A stretch of 64,000 nt of DNA from Alphaproteobacteria bacterium (GTDB lineage: Bacteria > Pseudomonadota > Alphaproteobacteria > UBA6615), in NCBI GenBank assembly GCA_039980135.1, contig JBDXCV010000011.1, forward strand, positions 62,001-126,000. The letters run 5' to 3'. Shown here one piece after another: positions 51,969 to 60,766 of this stretch. The notes under the pieces were generated by a model. The model was not told where the DNA came from and ran no database searches. It saw nothing but the letters and a program-made list of their open reading frames with translations. The position numbers and the translations under genes are program-made. Each line of letters begins with the position of its first letter. Position 1 is the first letter of the stretch.

Positions 51969-52520
51969 CTACTTTTTTCGGAATTGATCCAGGTTGACGA
52001 CTTCGGCGCTGTCCGCATCATCTTGCGGGGTCTCTTCGGCGCGCGCATCGTCGGCGTCGCCGTCGGTTTTGCCGTCCTCGGCTTCGCTCGCCGTGGTCAT
52101 GTTGTCCGGCACGGGGACCAGGTCGCCCTCGGAGCGAACGGCCGGCACCATGACACTGCTTCCCGTTTCGACGTTGAACTGAAGCCCGAATTTGACCGAC
52201 GGATCGACGAAGGCCGACAGGGCCGCGTAGGGAACGCGCAACTCAGCGGGGCGGTTCTTGAAGCTCAGGGTGATCGAAAAGAAGCTGTCTTCGACAACAA
52301 GGTCCCAGAACTGATGCTGCATCACGATGGTCATCTCTTCGGGATATTGATCCTGAAGATAATCCGGGATCGAAACGCCGGGCGCCTGGGTGCGGAAGGT
52401 CAGATAAAAATGATGGTCACCGGGAAGCCCCTCATGGAGGGTCCTGGTCAACGCCTCGCGGACAACGCCCCGGAGAGCGGTTTCCACCATCTGATCGTAT
52501 CGCATCTGGTCGTCGGTCAT
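51969..52520 (-). CDS. sspB: ClpXP adaptor SspB (alphaproteobacterial type)
   Basis: A 183-residue protein. The N-terminal 120 residues (GLPGDHHFYLTFRTQAPGVSIPDYL, QHQFWDLVVEDSFFSITLSFKNRPAELRVPYAAL) form the SspB substrate-binding fold. A flexible acidic tail follows, ending VVNLDQFRKK, which resembles the ClpX-docking peptide. It delivers ssrA-tagged proteins to ClpXP. Start 52520 (ATG) is used; an in-frame GTG two codons upstream is possible. It lies directly downstream of the tmRNA gene on the same strand. Confidence 0.93.
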   Translation of the reverse strand: MTDDQMRYDQMVETALRGVVREALTRTLHEGLPGDHHFYLTFRTQAPGVSIPDYLQDQYPEEMTIVMQHQFWDLVVEDSFFSITLSFKNRPAELRVPYAALSAFVDPSVKFGLQFNVETGSSVMVPAVRSEGDLVPVPDNMTTASEAEDGKTDGDADDARAEETPQDDADSAEVVNLDQFRKK

Positions 52521-52675
52521 GATCACGAACTGGAAGCGCGCCCGGTTGGGCGCTGGTCAATAATTATGAGAGGTGAATATCGTGCACCGGGGCCCGAAGA
52601 GCAACGGTTTGCCTGACAAGTATCTCGCGAACATGTGGATGCAATGGTGATGGGCGACCGTTGATGAAGGCAAGT

Positions 52676-52968
52676 GGGGGGCTTCTGTTGCCCGGTGCCC
52701 CCCGAACCGCGCTTGTTAACGCTTATTAAGCGGCAACAGCGAAGGTTTCAACATTGTCGTTGGCACCTATGAATATGGCCCGATGTCGGTGGTACCATGC
52801 CGGACGAAAGTTCAGCCTTTACGCGCCCGTCGATCCTGTTTCGCCCCCATTCCGGTCATGGCATAAGCCATGAAACGCCGAGATAAATGGTGGAGGCGCC
52901 GGGTACTGCCCCCGGGTCCGAACGTTTATTGCGCAAAACGTTTATCGCCATAGTCGGGTAAACCCGAC
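52676..52968 (-). ncRNA. ssrA: Circularly permuted two-piece tmRNA
   Basis: Read on the - strand the gene has permuted order. First comes the acceptor piece (about 52968-52888) with a T-arm-like hairpin CCGGG-GGCAGTA-CCCGG and the acceptor 3' strand CGCCTCC-A-CCA. A 39-base intervening segment follows (52887-52849, containing a CATGGC/GCCATG hairpin). The coding piece (52848-52676) starts GGGGGCG, which pairs with CGCCTCC (one G-U) to make the 7-bp acceptor stem, and continues AAACAGGATCGACGGG as in all tmRNAs. The tag reading frame, 52764 to 52729, encodes ANDNVETFAVAA followed by two stops. A GGGGGGC/GCCCCCC hairpin closes the 3' end. The 5' and 3' ends are estimates. Confidence 0.95.
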
Positions 52969-52973
52969 GCCCC

Positions 52974-52979
52974 ATTATA
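52974..52979 (-). promoter_or_regulatory. -10 element of the tmRNA promoter
   Basis: A perfect TATAAT on the - strand lies about 6 bases before the estimated 5' end of the tmRNA precursor. No convincing -35 element was found at 16-18 bases upstream; the region there reads CGTTTT. Confidence 0.6.
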
Positions 52980-53123
52980 TAGGGCCGGCGCGGGAAAAAC
53001 GAAGGGCTAAGCTGGGTTATCCCCGTTGGCCCGGTTTTTCACAGGGTGTCGCGGATATCCGCGACTCGTGTTGCAGACTAGGTTTGGCCCGTTACGTAAG
53101 CCCGATCCGAGGCCTGAGACCCG

Positions 53124-53918
53124 ATGCAGCAATATCTCGATCTGATGCGACATGTTCGCGACAACGGCGCCGAGCGGACCGACCGCACGGGAACCGGGAC
53201 CTTGTCCGTGTTCGGTCACCAGATGCGCTTCGATCTCAACGCCGGCTTCCCGCTGGTGACGACCAAGAAGATACATATGAAGTCGGTGGTCTATGAACTG
53301 CTCTGGTTTCTCAAGGGTGACACGAACATCCGGTATCTGAACGAGAACGGGGTTTCGATCTGGAACGAATGGGCCGATTCCGACGGCGACCTCGGGCCCG
53401 TCTACGGTCACCAGTGGCGATCCTGGCCGGCACCCGATGGCAACCGGATTGACCAGATAACGAATTTGCTCGACCAGATTCGGCATCGGCCGGATTCGCG
53501 CCGCCTGATCGTGTCGGCCTGGAATGTCGCGGATGTGGACACGATGGCCCTGCCGCCATGCCATTGCCTGTTTCAGTTCTACGTGGCGGACGGCAAACTT
53601 TCCTGCCAGCTCTATCAACGCAGCGCCGACATTTTCCTCGGCGTCCCGTTCAACATCGCGTCCTATGCATTGCTCACGATGATGGTGGCGCAGGTCGCGA
53701 ACCTGGAGGTCGGCGAATTCATCCACACATTCGGCGATGCGCATCTTTACCTGAACCATCTCGAACAGGCCGATGCACAGCTCGAGCGGGAACCCTATGC
53801 GTTGCCTCAGCTAACCCTGAACCCGGACGTCCATGATCTGTTCGCGTTTGACTATGACGATTTCACACTCGACGGGTATCGGTTCCACCCGCATATCCCG
53901 GCGAAGGTCGCGGTCTGA
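53124..53918 (+). CDS. thyA: Thymidylate synthase
   Basis: A 264-residue folate-dependent enzyme making dTMP from dUMP. The catalytic cysteine is Cys146 in [10 protein letters not shown], exactly the position in E. coli. [14 protein letters not shown] near the N-terminus, [23 protein letters not shown], and THLY-like [10 protein letters not shown] are diagnostic. Length equals the E. coli enzyme. It is followed after four bases by folA, the usual pairing that regenerates tetrahydrofolate. The promoter lies in the gap between this gene and the divergent tmRNA. Confidence 0.98.
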   Translation: MQQYLDLMRHVRDNGAERTDRTGTGTLSVFGHQMRFDLNAGFPLVTTKKIHMKSVVYELLWFLKGDTNIRYLNENGVSIWNEWADSDGDLGPVYGHQWRSWPAPDGNRIDQITNLLDQIRHRPDSRRLIVSAWNVADVDTMALPPCHCLFQFYVADGKLSCQLYQRSADIFLGVPFNIASYALLTMMVAQVANLEVGEFIHTFGDAHLYLNHLEQADAQLEREPYALPQLTLNPDVHDLFAFDYDDFTLDGYRFHPHIPAKVAV

Positions 53919-53922
53919 ACCG

Positions 53923-54402
53923 GTGCGTATATCGCTGATCGTTGCGATGGCCGAGAATGGCGTGATCGGCCGTGACGGCGGTCTGCCCTGGCGTATCCCG
54001 GCCGATCTTAAGTTTTTCAAGGAAACGACGATCGGCCATCCGATCGTGATGGGGCGCAAGACCCACCAATCGATCGGGCGCGCATTGCCGGGGCGCACGA
54101 ACATCGTGATCACGCGCGACAAGGGTTTTTCGGGTGAAGATATTGCCGTCGTCGGCGACCTTGATGCCGCGATTTTGGCCGCCGGCAATGCGGATGAGGT
54201 GATGGTGATCGGCGGCGCGCAGATTTATGAACTGGCGCTGCCGCGCGCGGAACGAATTTACCTGACGGAAGTGCATATCGCGGCAGATGGCGACACGCGG
54301 TTTCCCGAACTCGATCACGACGCATGGCGCGAGACGGCGCGGGTCGATCATCCGGCCGACGGTGAGACGCCTGCGTTCAGTTTCGTCACCCTCGAACGCT
54401 AG
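53923..54402 (+). CDS. folA: Dihydrofolate reductase
   Basis: A 159-residue DHFR. ISLIVAMAENGVIGRDGGLPWRIPADLKFFK includes the Trp and the acidic substrate-binding Asp; MGRKTHQSIGRALPGRTNIVITR is the NADPH region and VIGGAQIYELALP the second cofactor motif. The GTG start at 53923 is preferred because homologues begin MxISLIVA; an open reading upstream overlaps thyA. It regenerates tetrahydrofolate consumed by ThyA. Confidence 0.97.
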   Translation: MRISLIVAMAENGVIGRDGGLPWRIPADLKFFKETTIGHPIVMGRKTHQSIGRALPGRTNIVITRDKGFSGEDIAVVGDLDAAILAAGNADEVMVIGGAQIYELALPRAERIYLTEVHIAADGDTRFPELDHDAWRETARVDHPADGETPAFSFVTLER

Positions 54403-54420
54403 ACCTCGAACTCGGGACCG

Positions 54421-54870
54421 CTAGCTGCCGTCGCGCAGCCCCGGCCAGTTGCGGTCACCCGACGCGATGTTGCCGGCCTTGTCGAGGGCCCAGCGCGCGC
54501 GCACGATCTTCGAATAATTCAGATACAGCTTGCCGTCCCGGATCGACCATGCGTCGGGGTCGGTTGTGGCGGTATAGCCTTGTGCCACGGCCCAGGCGCA
54601 GTAACCGCCATATTGCGGGGCGAATTTCTCGGGCGTGGCGTTGAACTTGTCGCGGTTCGCGGCCGACACGAATTGCCAGGTTGCGCCTTGATAGGAGGCG
54701 CTGTGCGCCGGGTCGCCCTTGACCGGTTTTTCGTCGGTGAAATAAGCCACCGGATCATAGCCGTGGATGGCGGCCCCCCCGGCGGAGAATACGGGCTCGA
54801 CCGCAAGGGCCGGCACGCTGAACAAAAGACCGATAAGCAGGAAGGTTGCCGTACGGGTGACAATTCGCAT
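54421..54870 (-). CDS. YHS-domain protein with signal peptide
   Basis: A 149-residue exported protein. The signal peptide is RTATFLLIGLLFSVPALA. The YHS domain follows: AAIHGYDPVAYFTDEKPVKGDPAHSASYQGATWQFVSAANRDKFNATPEKFAPQYGGYCAWAVAQ, with the paired aromatic/Gly-Cys pattern proposed for metal or haem binding. Function in the periplasm is unknown; such proteins are common in marine bacteria. Start 54870 is fixed by GGGAGAA upstream. It stands alone, convergent with folA. Confidence 0.82.
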   Translation of the reverse strand: MRIVTRTATFLLIGLLFSVPALAVEPVFSAGGAAIHGYDPVAYFTDEKPVKGDPAHSASYQGATWQFVSAANRDKFNATPEKFAPQYGGYCAWAVAQGYTATTDPDAWSIRDGKLYLNYSKIVRARWALDKAGNIASGDRNWPGLRDGS

Positions 54871-55239
54871 CCGGATTCTCCCGATTGTGGGTTGCAATAC
54901 GCTTCATAAACACGCGTCGCGCAGAAATCATTCCGACATCGGCACAACAAATTCAATTGTCTTCTGGGATGCGCGGGAAATGAAATCCGCCGGGCCGGAG
55001 ACCATTTGGTGCCGGCCATTTTGGGGGGCAAGGTGGCCGGCGGCCTGCGGGGCACGGCCAAACTCCGACCCGGCGGTTTCGCGATGCGGGCTTTTGTTCA
55101 GGGACCCGCCTCTGGTCACTAGTTGGGGCGAAACAGGGTGTTCGACAAGGCACGAAGATGTGTCGTGCGATCAACTAACTGCGACCGCGAAGGCGCGGTC
55201 GTGCGAGGCGGCATCGCCCCGCAGGCCCGGCAGGCCGCT
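54871..55239. other. Gene-free stretch between the YHS gene and mrp
   Basis: About 370 bases with no convincing gene on either strand. The part next to 54870 should hold the YHS gene promoter, but no clear -35/-10 pair was found. A GC-rich hairpin (CGACCGCG, four-base loop, CGCGGTCG at 55182-55201) about 40 bases after the mrp stop has no T-run on either strand. Confidence 0.5.
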
Positions 55240-56367
55240 TTATTCGATGGAGATGCTGGGCGCCGGACGAGTGGTTGCCGAAGATAGCTTCGCCAACACG
55301 GCCGACGCGAGATCCCGGTAGGCCGCCGCGTGCGGGCCATCGGGTTCGCTCGCCGTGATCGGTTGTCCGGAATCCGACGTCACCCGAATTGCGACATCGA
55401 GCGGAATTTCGCCCAAGAACTCGCAACCGAGCCGATCGGCTTCGGCGCGCGCACCGCCATGGCCGAAGATATCCGTCTGTTCGCCGCAATTCGGGCAGAT
55501 GAACATGCTCATATTCTCGACGATGCCGAGCACCGGCACATTGACCTTGGCAAACATGTTCATGCCCTTGCGGGCATCGATCAGCGCGATGTCCTGCGGG
55601 GTCGAGACGATCACCACGCCGGCCAGCGGGACCCGCTGCGCCATCGTCAACTGCGCATCGCCGGTTCCCGGCGGCATGTCGACGATCAGCACGTCGAGCG
55701 CACCCCATTCGACCTCACGCATCATTTGTTCCAGCGCCCCGATCACCATCGGGCCACGCCAGACCATCGCCGTGTCTTCGGGCACCATGAATCCCATCGA
55801 CATGACTTTCACGCCATGCGCCTCGAGCGGGGCGATCTTCTTGTTGGCCAGAGGCTTGGGTTTCTCGGTAACGCCCAGCATGCGGGGCAGCGACGGCCCG
55901 TATACATCCGCGTCGAGAATGCCGACCCGCTGGCCCAGCGAGGCGAGGGCGACGGCGAGGTTCACAGCCGTGGTTGATTTGCCGACCCCGCCCTTGCCGC
56001 TGGCTACGGCGACGATCGCACCGACATCCGGCAGCAGCGATGCGGCGGGTGCAGGGTTGGCACGTGGCGCCGGTTTCGCGGCGACATCGGCTGCTTCGGG
56101 GCGTGCTGCCGGGGCCGCATTGTGGGCGGTGAGAACCGCGGAAACGGACGATACCCCGTCGAGCGCAAGGACTGCGCGTTCGGCGGCTTTGCGTAACGGC
56201 TCCATCCGCTCCGCGTCCGCCGGATCGATCTCGATCGCGAAACCGATATTGCGCTCCTTGATCACCATGCCCGAGACCATGTCGTTCGCGATGATGTCTT
56301 TGCCGCTTACCGGGTCGACGACTGTGCGTAGCGCCGCGCGAACATCGTCTTGTGAAAGGGCGGTCAT
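55240..56367 (-). CDS. mrp: Mrp/NBP35-family Fe-S cluster carrier ATPase
   Basis: A 375-residue P-loop ATPase (ApbC/Mrp). The N-terminal MIP18/DUF59 domain (VDPVSGKDIIANDMV) is followed by an Ala/Pro linker, then the deviant Walker A VASGKGGVGKS (122-131), DADVYGPS, DMPPGTGDAQLT and a CPNC pair near residue 290 that can hold the bridging Fe-S cluster. It should transfer Fe-S clusters to apoproteins. The start at 56367 is preferred over the frame beginning 27 bases earlier. It is divergent from hflK. Confidence 0.92.
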   Translation of the reverse strand: MTALSQDDVRAALRTVVDPVSGKDIIANDMVSGMVIKERNIGFAIEIDPADAERMEPLRKAAERAVLALDGVSSVSAVLTAHNAAPAARPEAADVAAKPAPRANPAPAASLLPDVGAIVAVASGKGGVGKSTTAVNLAVALASLGQRVGILDADVYGPSLPRMLGVTEKPKPLANKKIAPLEAHGVKVMSMGFMVPEDTAMVWRGPMVIGALEQMMREVEWGALDVLIVDMPPGTGDAQLTMAQRVPLAGVVIVSTPQDIALIDARKGMNMFAKVNVPVLGIVENMSMFICPNCGEQTDIFGHGGARAEADRLGCEFLGEIPLDVAIRVTSDSGQPITASEPDGPHAAAYRDLASAVLAKLSSATTRPAPSISIE

Positions 56368-56551
56368 GCTTGAAAACTCCGGCTGTACAGACAATATCGT
56401 CTAGGACTGGTCGCCAGGGCGTGATCGCGCTTCACGACATGTTGTGTGATATAAGCCTGAGTGATCGATTTATAAACCCGGCGCGGTGACCGTTTGCCCT
56501 CATTTGGCAAACATCTTGTCCGGCGTCAGCTTACTGGTGAAGGAATTTGTG

Positions 56552-57703
56552 ATGCCTTGGAACAGTCAAGGAGGCGGTGGTGGCCCATGGGGCGGCGGCG
56601 GCAGTGGCGGCGGCGGTCCATGGGGTGGGCAACGCCCGCCGGGCGGCGGCGGCATGGGCGGCGGACAGCAGCCCAATATTGAAGAGATGCTGCGTCGCAG
56701 CCAGGACAAGGTCCGCCGAATTATTCCGGGCGGGTTCGGCAGCGGCCGCGGGATTGGTATCGTCATTTTGATTGTTGTACTGCTCTGGGGCCTGAGCGGC
56801 TTCTACCGGGTTCAGGAAAACGAGCGCGGTCTCGAGCTGGTCTTCGGTAAGTGGAATGAGCAAGTGACCGCACCGGGTCTGCGCTGGCGCTGGCCAACGC
56901 CGATCGGCGAGGTGTTGACCCCGGCGGTGACGCAGATCAACCGTTTGAACATCGGCTTTCGCGACAGCGAGAATGTCGGCGGCAGGTCCTCCTCCCCGCG
57001 CGACATTCTCGGCGAATCCCTGATGCTGACCAGCGATCAGAACATCTCTGATGTCGATTTCACGGTGCAGTGGCGTATCGCTGACCCGGCAGACTATCTG
57101 TTCAACATTCTCGCACCGGAAGAGACGGTGAAGGCCGCGGCGGAAAGCGCCATGCGCGAAGTCGTCGGCCAGACGAAGCTTGATGATCTTCTGACCACCG
57201 CGCGTGAAGGCGTTCAGGATGATACCCGCATACTCCTGCAGTCGATTCTCGACGGCTACGGTGCGGGCATCAACATCGAGCGTGTCCAGCTTCAGAAAAC
57301 CGAAGCGCCGCCACCCGTTATCGATGCCTTTAACGATGTGCAACGCGCGCGTCAGGATCAGGAAAGGCTGCAAAACCAGGCCGAGGCCTACCGCAACCGG
57401 ATCGTGCCGACGGCGCGTGGTGAGGCGGCGGGTCTGCTTGAGGAAGCTGCCGCGTATCGCGAACGGGTCATCAAGGAAGCCCAGGGTGAAGCCGCGCGCT
57501 TCGACCAGATCTTCGCGACCTACCAGACGGCACCCGACGTGACCCGCCGGCGTCTTTATATCGAGACGCTGCGTGATGTTCTGGAGGGGGCCAACAAGGT
57601 CATCATCGACGAAGGTGCCGGCGGCCAGCAGGGTGTGGTGCCTTACCTGCCGCTGAACGAGATCAATCGCAATCGAACCGAAAACACCGGAGGCCAGCAA
57701 TGA
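56552..57703 (+). CDS. hflK: FtsH protease modulator HflK
   Basis: A 383-residue SPFH/prohibitin protein. The N-terminus is a Gly/Pro/Trp-rich tail (about 1-45), then one membrane segment (about 66-86, IGIVILIVVLLWGLSGFY). The SPFH domain carries YRVQENERGLELVFGKW and the helical part QDQERLQNQAEAYRNRIVPTARGEA. With HflC it forms the periplasmic cage around FtsH. ATG 56552 is fixed by AAGGAATTTGTG; the reading upstream is not coding. Overlaps hflC by ATGA. Confidence 0.95.
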   Translation: MPWNSQGGGGGPWGGGGSGGGGPWGGQRPPGGGGMGGGQQPNIEEMLRRSQDKVRRIIPGGFGSGRGIGIVILIVVLLWGLSGFYRVQENERGLELVFGKWNEQVTAPGLRWRWPTPIGEVLTPAVTQINRLNIGFRDSENVGGRSSSPRDILGESLMLTSDQNISDVDFTVQWRIADPADYLFNILAPEETVKAAAESAMREVVGQTKLDDLLTTAREGVQDDTRILLQSILDGYGAGINIERVQLQKTEAPPPVIDAFNDVQRARQDQERLQNQAEAYRNRIVPTARGEAAGLLEEAAAYRERVIKEAQGEAARFDQIFATYQTAPDVTRRRLYIETLRDVLEGANKVIIDEGAGGQQGVVPYLPLNEINRNRTENTGGQQ

Positions 57704-58602
57704 GCCGCGCAAAACTCGCGATAATCGGCGGTATCATTATTGTCGTCGGTGTGTTGCTGAATTCCGGCCTCTTCACGGTCCGGGAGACAGACCAGGTTCT
57801 GGTCCTGCAGCTTGGTGAACACAAACGTACGGTCCGCGATCCGGGCCTGCATTTCAAGGTGCCGCTGATCCAGAATGTCGTGAACTACGACAAACGGGTC
57901 CTGAGTGTGGACCCGCCGGCCGAGGAAATGCTGCTGAGCGATCAGAAGCGTATTCTGGTGGATGCGTTCGCGCGGTACCGGATCACCGACCCGCTGAAAT
58001 TCTTCCAGACCGTGCGGGATGAGCAAATCTTCGGGAACCGGTTCGGCAATATCCTGACCTCGACGGTCAAGGAATTCGTTGCCCAGCGTGAACTCGCGGA
58101 CCTGCTTTCGGATCAGCGCAACGTCATCATGGAATCGATCCGCGACGGTGTTGCCAACGAGACCGACGGGTTTGGGATCGAGGTCGTCGATATTCGTATC
58201 GGGCGGTCGGAGCTGCCGGAAGCGGTGTCGCAAACCGTGTATGAGCGGATGCGCACCGAACGCGAGCGGCAGTCGAACAAGCTGCGCGCCGAGGGCGAAG
58301 AGAATGCACGTCGCATTCGTGCCGAGGCGGATCGCCAGCAGGTCGAGATCGTGGCCGAGGCGCAACGTGAGGCCCAGTCCTTGCGGGGCGGTGGCGACGC
58401 GACACGCAACGCGATTCTCGGTGAATCCTACGGAAAGGACCCCGAGTTCTTCGAGTTCTTCCGTTCGCTGGAAGCTTACAAGGAGACGTTCGCCAAGGAA
58501 GGCACGACGATGGTCCTCTCCCCGAACAGCGACTTCTTCAAGTATTTCGGTGATCTGCAAGGCGGTCGCGACCGTGTCACGGGCCGTCAGGGCGGCAGGT
58601 AG
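57700..58602 (+). CDS. hflC: FtsH protease modulator HflC
   Basis: A 300-residue partner of HflK. The membrane segment is at about 5-25 (LAIIGGIIIVVGVLLNSGLF), the SPFH domain follows (FTVRETDQVLVLQLGEHK, GLHFKVPLIQNVVNYDKRVL), and a coiled coil with EREQSNKLRAEGEENARRIRAEADR-like repeats lies before the C-terminus. Its first codons overlap hflK and the stop is 6 bp before the DUF2065 gene, making one operon. Confidence 0.95.
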   Translation: MSRAKLAIIGGIIIVVGVLLNSGLFTVRETDQVLVLQLGEHKRTVRDPGLHFKVPLIQNVVNYDKRVLSVDPPAEEMLLSDQKRILVDAFARYRITDPLKFFQTVRDEQIFGNRFGNILTSTVKEFVAQRELADLLSDQRNVIMESIRDGVANETDGFGIEVVDIRIGRSELPEAVSQTVYERMRTERERQSNKLRAEGEENARRIRAEADRQQVEIVAEAQREAQSLRGGGDATRNAILGESYGKDPEFFEFFRSLEAYKETFAKEGTTMVLSPNSDFFKYFGDLQGGRDRVTGRQGGR

Positions 58603-58608
58603 CCGGCT

Positions 58609-58824
58609 ATGGGACAACTCCTCATCTGGGGCAGCTTTCTGCTTATCGGCTTCGCGCTGGTCCTGTTGGTGGAGGGCTTGATCTACGCGATGGCACCCAA
58701 TCTGATGAAGCGCCTGCTGAGCCAGATGAATGTTGTGCCGGAAGCAACGCTGCGGTCCGGCGGCGTCATAGCCGCGGTCGCCGGGTTCGGATTGCTGGTG
58801 CTCCTGAAAGTCGTGCAGCTCTGA
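58609..58824 (+). CDS. DUF2065 small membrane protein
   Basis: A 71-residue protein with two membrane segments (LLIWGSFLLIGFALVLLVEGLIYAMAP and SGGVIAAVAGFGLLVLLKVVQL). APNLMKRLL between them is the DUF2065 (YjeT) motif. It regularly follows hflC, so an accessory role in the FtsH/HflKC complex is plausible but unproven. Confidence 0.85.
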   Translation: MGQLLIWGSFLLIGFALVLLVEGLIYAMAPNLMKRLLSQMNVVPEATLRSGGVIAAVAGFGLLVLLKVVQL

Positions 58825-58898
58825 GTGGTCCGGTTGCATTGCGGTCATTCACGCGAATGTCATGGCGTGAGGCCGCGATGCCGCAAATGTGCCGAAAG

Positions 58899-58928
58899 GG
58901 CGCCCAATTGCGAACATGATTGGGCGCC
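58899..58928. repeat. 10-bp perfect inverted repeat downstream of DUF2065
   Basis: GGCGCCCAAT and ATTGGGCGCC are separated by 10 bases. No T-run follows. It may be an mRNA 3'-end structure of the hflKC operon or a protein site. Confidence 0.5.
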
Positions 58929-58939
58929 ATATCGGTATC

Positions 58940-58966
58940 CGGCGGCTCGGGTGCCGCCGTGTTTTC
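58940..58966 (+). terminator. Rho-independent terminator of the hflKC operon
   Basis: CGGCGGC (58940-58946), a six-base loop, GCCGCCG (58953-58959) and then TGTTTTCC. Stem, short loop and T-run fit an intrinsic terminator about 115 bases after the DUF2065 stop. Confidence 0.6.
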
Positions 58967-59070
58967 CAGTCTGCCCTTGAACAGCCGGTTCGCATTTCAC
59001 ATATCAAACGGACCGATTACCAAGGGTGCGACGGAAGGCGCAAAATGCCTGGAACGGGAGTAACGGAAAA

Positions 59071-60591
59071 ATGACCTCACAACATCATCAACCATCTCGC
59101 GCATTGGTCGGCTGGACAGCCGGCCGTGTCAGTTCGGCGGGCGCATTCCTGATCGGAATTATGCTCGCCATTGCGCTGGTCCTTTCAGCGCAACCGGCCG
59201 CCGCACGTTCGGCCCCGGACTCGTTTGCCGATTTGGCGGAACGATTGCTGCCGACGGTCGTGAACATCTCCAGTACGCAGCTGGTGAATCAAGGCCCTGG
59301 CCAGGAACGCGGGCCGGATATTCCCCAGGCCCCGCCGGGATCGCCGTTTGGCGACATGTTCAAGGATTTCTTCAATCGCAATCAGCAGGGCGCGCCGCGC
59401 CGTGCAACGTCATTGGGCTCCGGGTTCATTGTAGACCCGACCGGTCTGGTCGTGACCAACAACCATGTGATCGACGGTGCCGACGAAATCATGGTCACTC
59501 TGTCTGACGATACCCAGCTCAAAGCCGAGTTGGTGGGCCGGGATCCGAAGACGGATCTGGCATTGCTTCGTGTCGAAACGGAACGAGACCTGCCGTTCGT
59601 GCCCTGGGGCAATTCAAGCGTAGCCCGTGTTGGCGACTGGGTTGTCGCCATCGGCAACCCGTTTGGTCTCGGCGGTACTGTGACGGCCGGTATTATCTCA
59701 GCGCGCCAGCGCGATATCCGCCAGGGACCGTATGACAGCTTCCTGCAGACCGATGCCTCCATCAACCGGGGCAATTCCGGTGGACCGATGTTCAACATGA
59801 ATGGCGAGGTCATTGGTGTGAACACGGCCATCTTCTCGCCAACAGGCGGCAGTGTCGGGGTCGGTTTTGCCATCCCGTCATCCATCGCCTCGCGGGTCAT
59901 CGATCAGCTGCGTGACTTCGGCCAGACGCGCCGCGGTTGGCTGGGTGTCCGCATTCAGTCGGTGACCGAGGAGATTGCCGAAAGTATCGCCCTTGAAGGC
60001 GGTGCGCGCGGTGCGTTGGTATCGTCTGTAACTGCGGCCGGTCCTGCCGAGAAAAGCGGTATCGAGGCCGGTGATGTGATCCTGACGTTCGATGGCAAGC
60101 CGGTGGACACCATGCGCGAGTTGCCGCGTATTGTTGCCGAAACCGATATCGGCAAGAGTGTACCGGTCGAGGTGTGGCGTAATGAGCGTCTGGTGACGGT
60201 CGGTGTTCAGATCGGTGAGCTCGAGGAAGAGGTGCCGATCCTCGCGTCTGCCGGCCCGCGTGGTCAGGCGATTGAGCCCGAAGAAGCCGCGATCGACGAT
60301 ATCGGCATCACCGTGACGTCCATTACCGACCAGATGCGGACGCAATTCACGCTGCCGGACGACTTGCGCGGTGTGGTGATCACCGGTGTTGAGGCCGACA
60401 GTGCCGCCGCCGAGAAAAGCCTGCGCCCCGGCGACGTGATCGTCGAGGTCAGCCAGGAAGAGGTGAGTACACCGGGCCAGATTGCGGAGAAAATCCGCGA
60501 GGCTCGCGACACTGACCGTAGTTCGGTGCTGCTCAAGATCAACCGCAATGGCGACCGCCGGTTTGTCGCGGTCCGGATCAATAAATCCTGA
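59071..60591 (+). CDS. degP: DegP/DegQ-type periplasmic serine protease
   Basis: A 506-residue HtrA protease-chaperone. An N-terminal signal or anchor (AGAFLIGIMLAIALVLSAQPAAA) directs export. The catalytic triad is His132 (TNNHVIDG), Asp162 (DPKTDLALL) and Ser236 (RGNSGGPM). Two PDZ domains follow (RRGWLGVRIQSV onward, and LRGVVITGVEADSAAAEKSL). It degrades or refolds misfolded envelope proteins. The ATG at 59071 has GGGAG upstream. Whether it is the DegP or DegQ branch cannot be settled by eye. Standing downstream of hflKC it extends an envelope proteostasis theme. Confidence 0.94.
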   Translation: MTSQHHQPSRALVGWTAGRVSSAGAFLIGIMLAIALVLSAQPAAARSAPDSFADLAERLLPTVVNISSTQLVNQGPGQERGPDIPQAPPGSPFGDMFKDFFNRNQQGAPRRATSLGSGFIVDPTGLVVTNNHVIDGADEIMVTLSDDTQLKAELVGRDPKTDLALLRVETERDLPFVPWGNSSVARVGDWVVAIGNPFGLGGTVTAGIISARQRDIRQGPYDSFLQTDASINRGNSGGPMFNMNGEVIGVNTAIFSPTGGSVGVGFAIPSSIASRVIDQLRDFGQTRRGWLGVRIQSVTEEIAESIALEGGARGALVSSVTAAGPAEKSGIEAGDVILTFDGKPVDTMRELPRIVAETDIGKSVPVEVWRNERLVTVGVQIGELEEEVPILASAGPRGQAIEPEEAAIDDIGITVTSITDQMRTQFTLPDDLRGVVITGVEADSAAAEKSLRPGDVIVEVSQEEVSTPGQIAEKIREARDTDRSSVLLKINRNGDRRFVAVRINKS

Positions 60592-60631
60592 CGCAAGAAA
60601 CCAAATAGGTTTCCTGGATAAGTGACAGCGG

Positions 60632-60664
60632 CGGCACCTTCGGGTGCCGTCGTTTCTTCTGTTT
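60632..60664 (+). terminator. Rho-independent terminator of degP
   Basis: CGGCACC, a TTCG tetraloop and GGTGCCG, then a T-rich TCGTTTCTTCTGTTT tract. It begins 40 bases after the protease stop. UUCG tetraloop stems with T-runs are classic intrinsic terminators. Confidence 0.8.
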
Positions 60665-60766
60665 GAGGAGTCTTTCCCGCACAGATGCTTTCGCCCGCCA
60701 ATGCAATATGCGATGAGGACGCGCTGAACCGATGTCTTCCACGCACACAAGCAAAGAGTTGCCGAT

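Noticed and set aside
53007-53759. 250-codon open frame on the - strand
   Set aside because: Opposite thyA, which is unmistakable.
55182-55201. GC-rich hairpin as the mrp terminator
   Set aside because: No T-run on either strand, so a terminator call is not justified.
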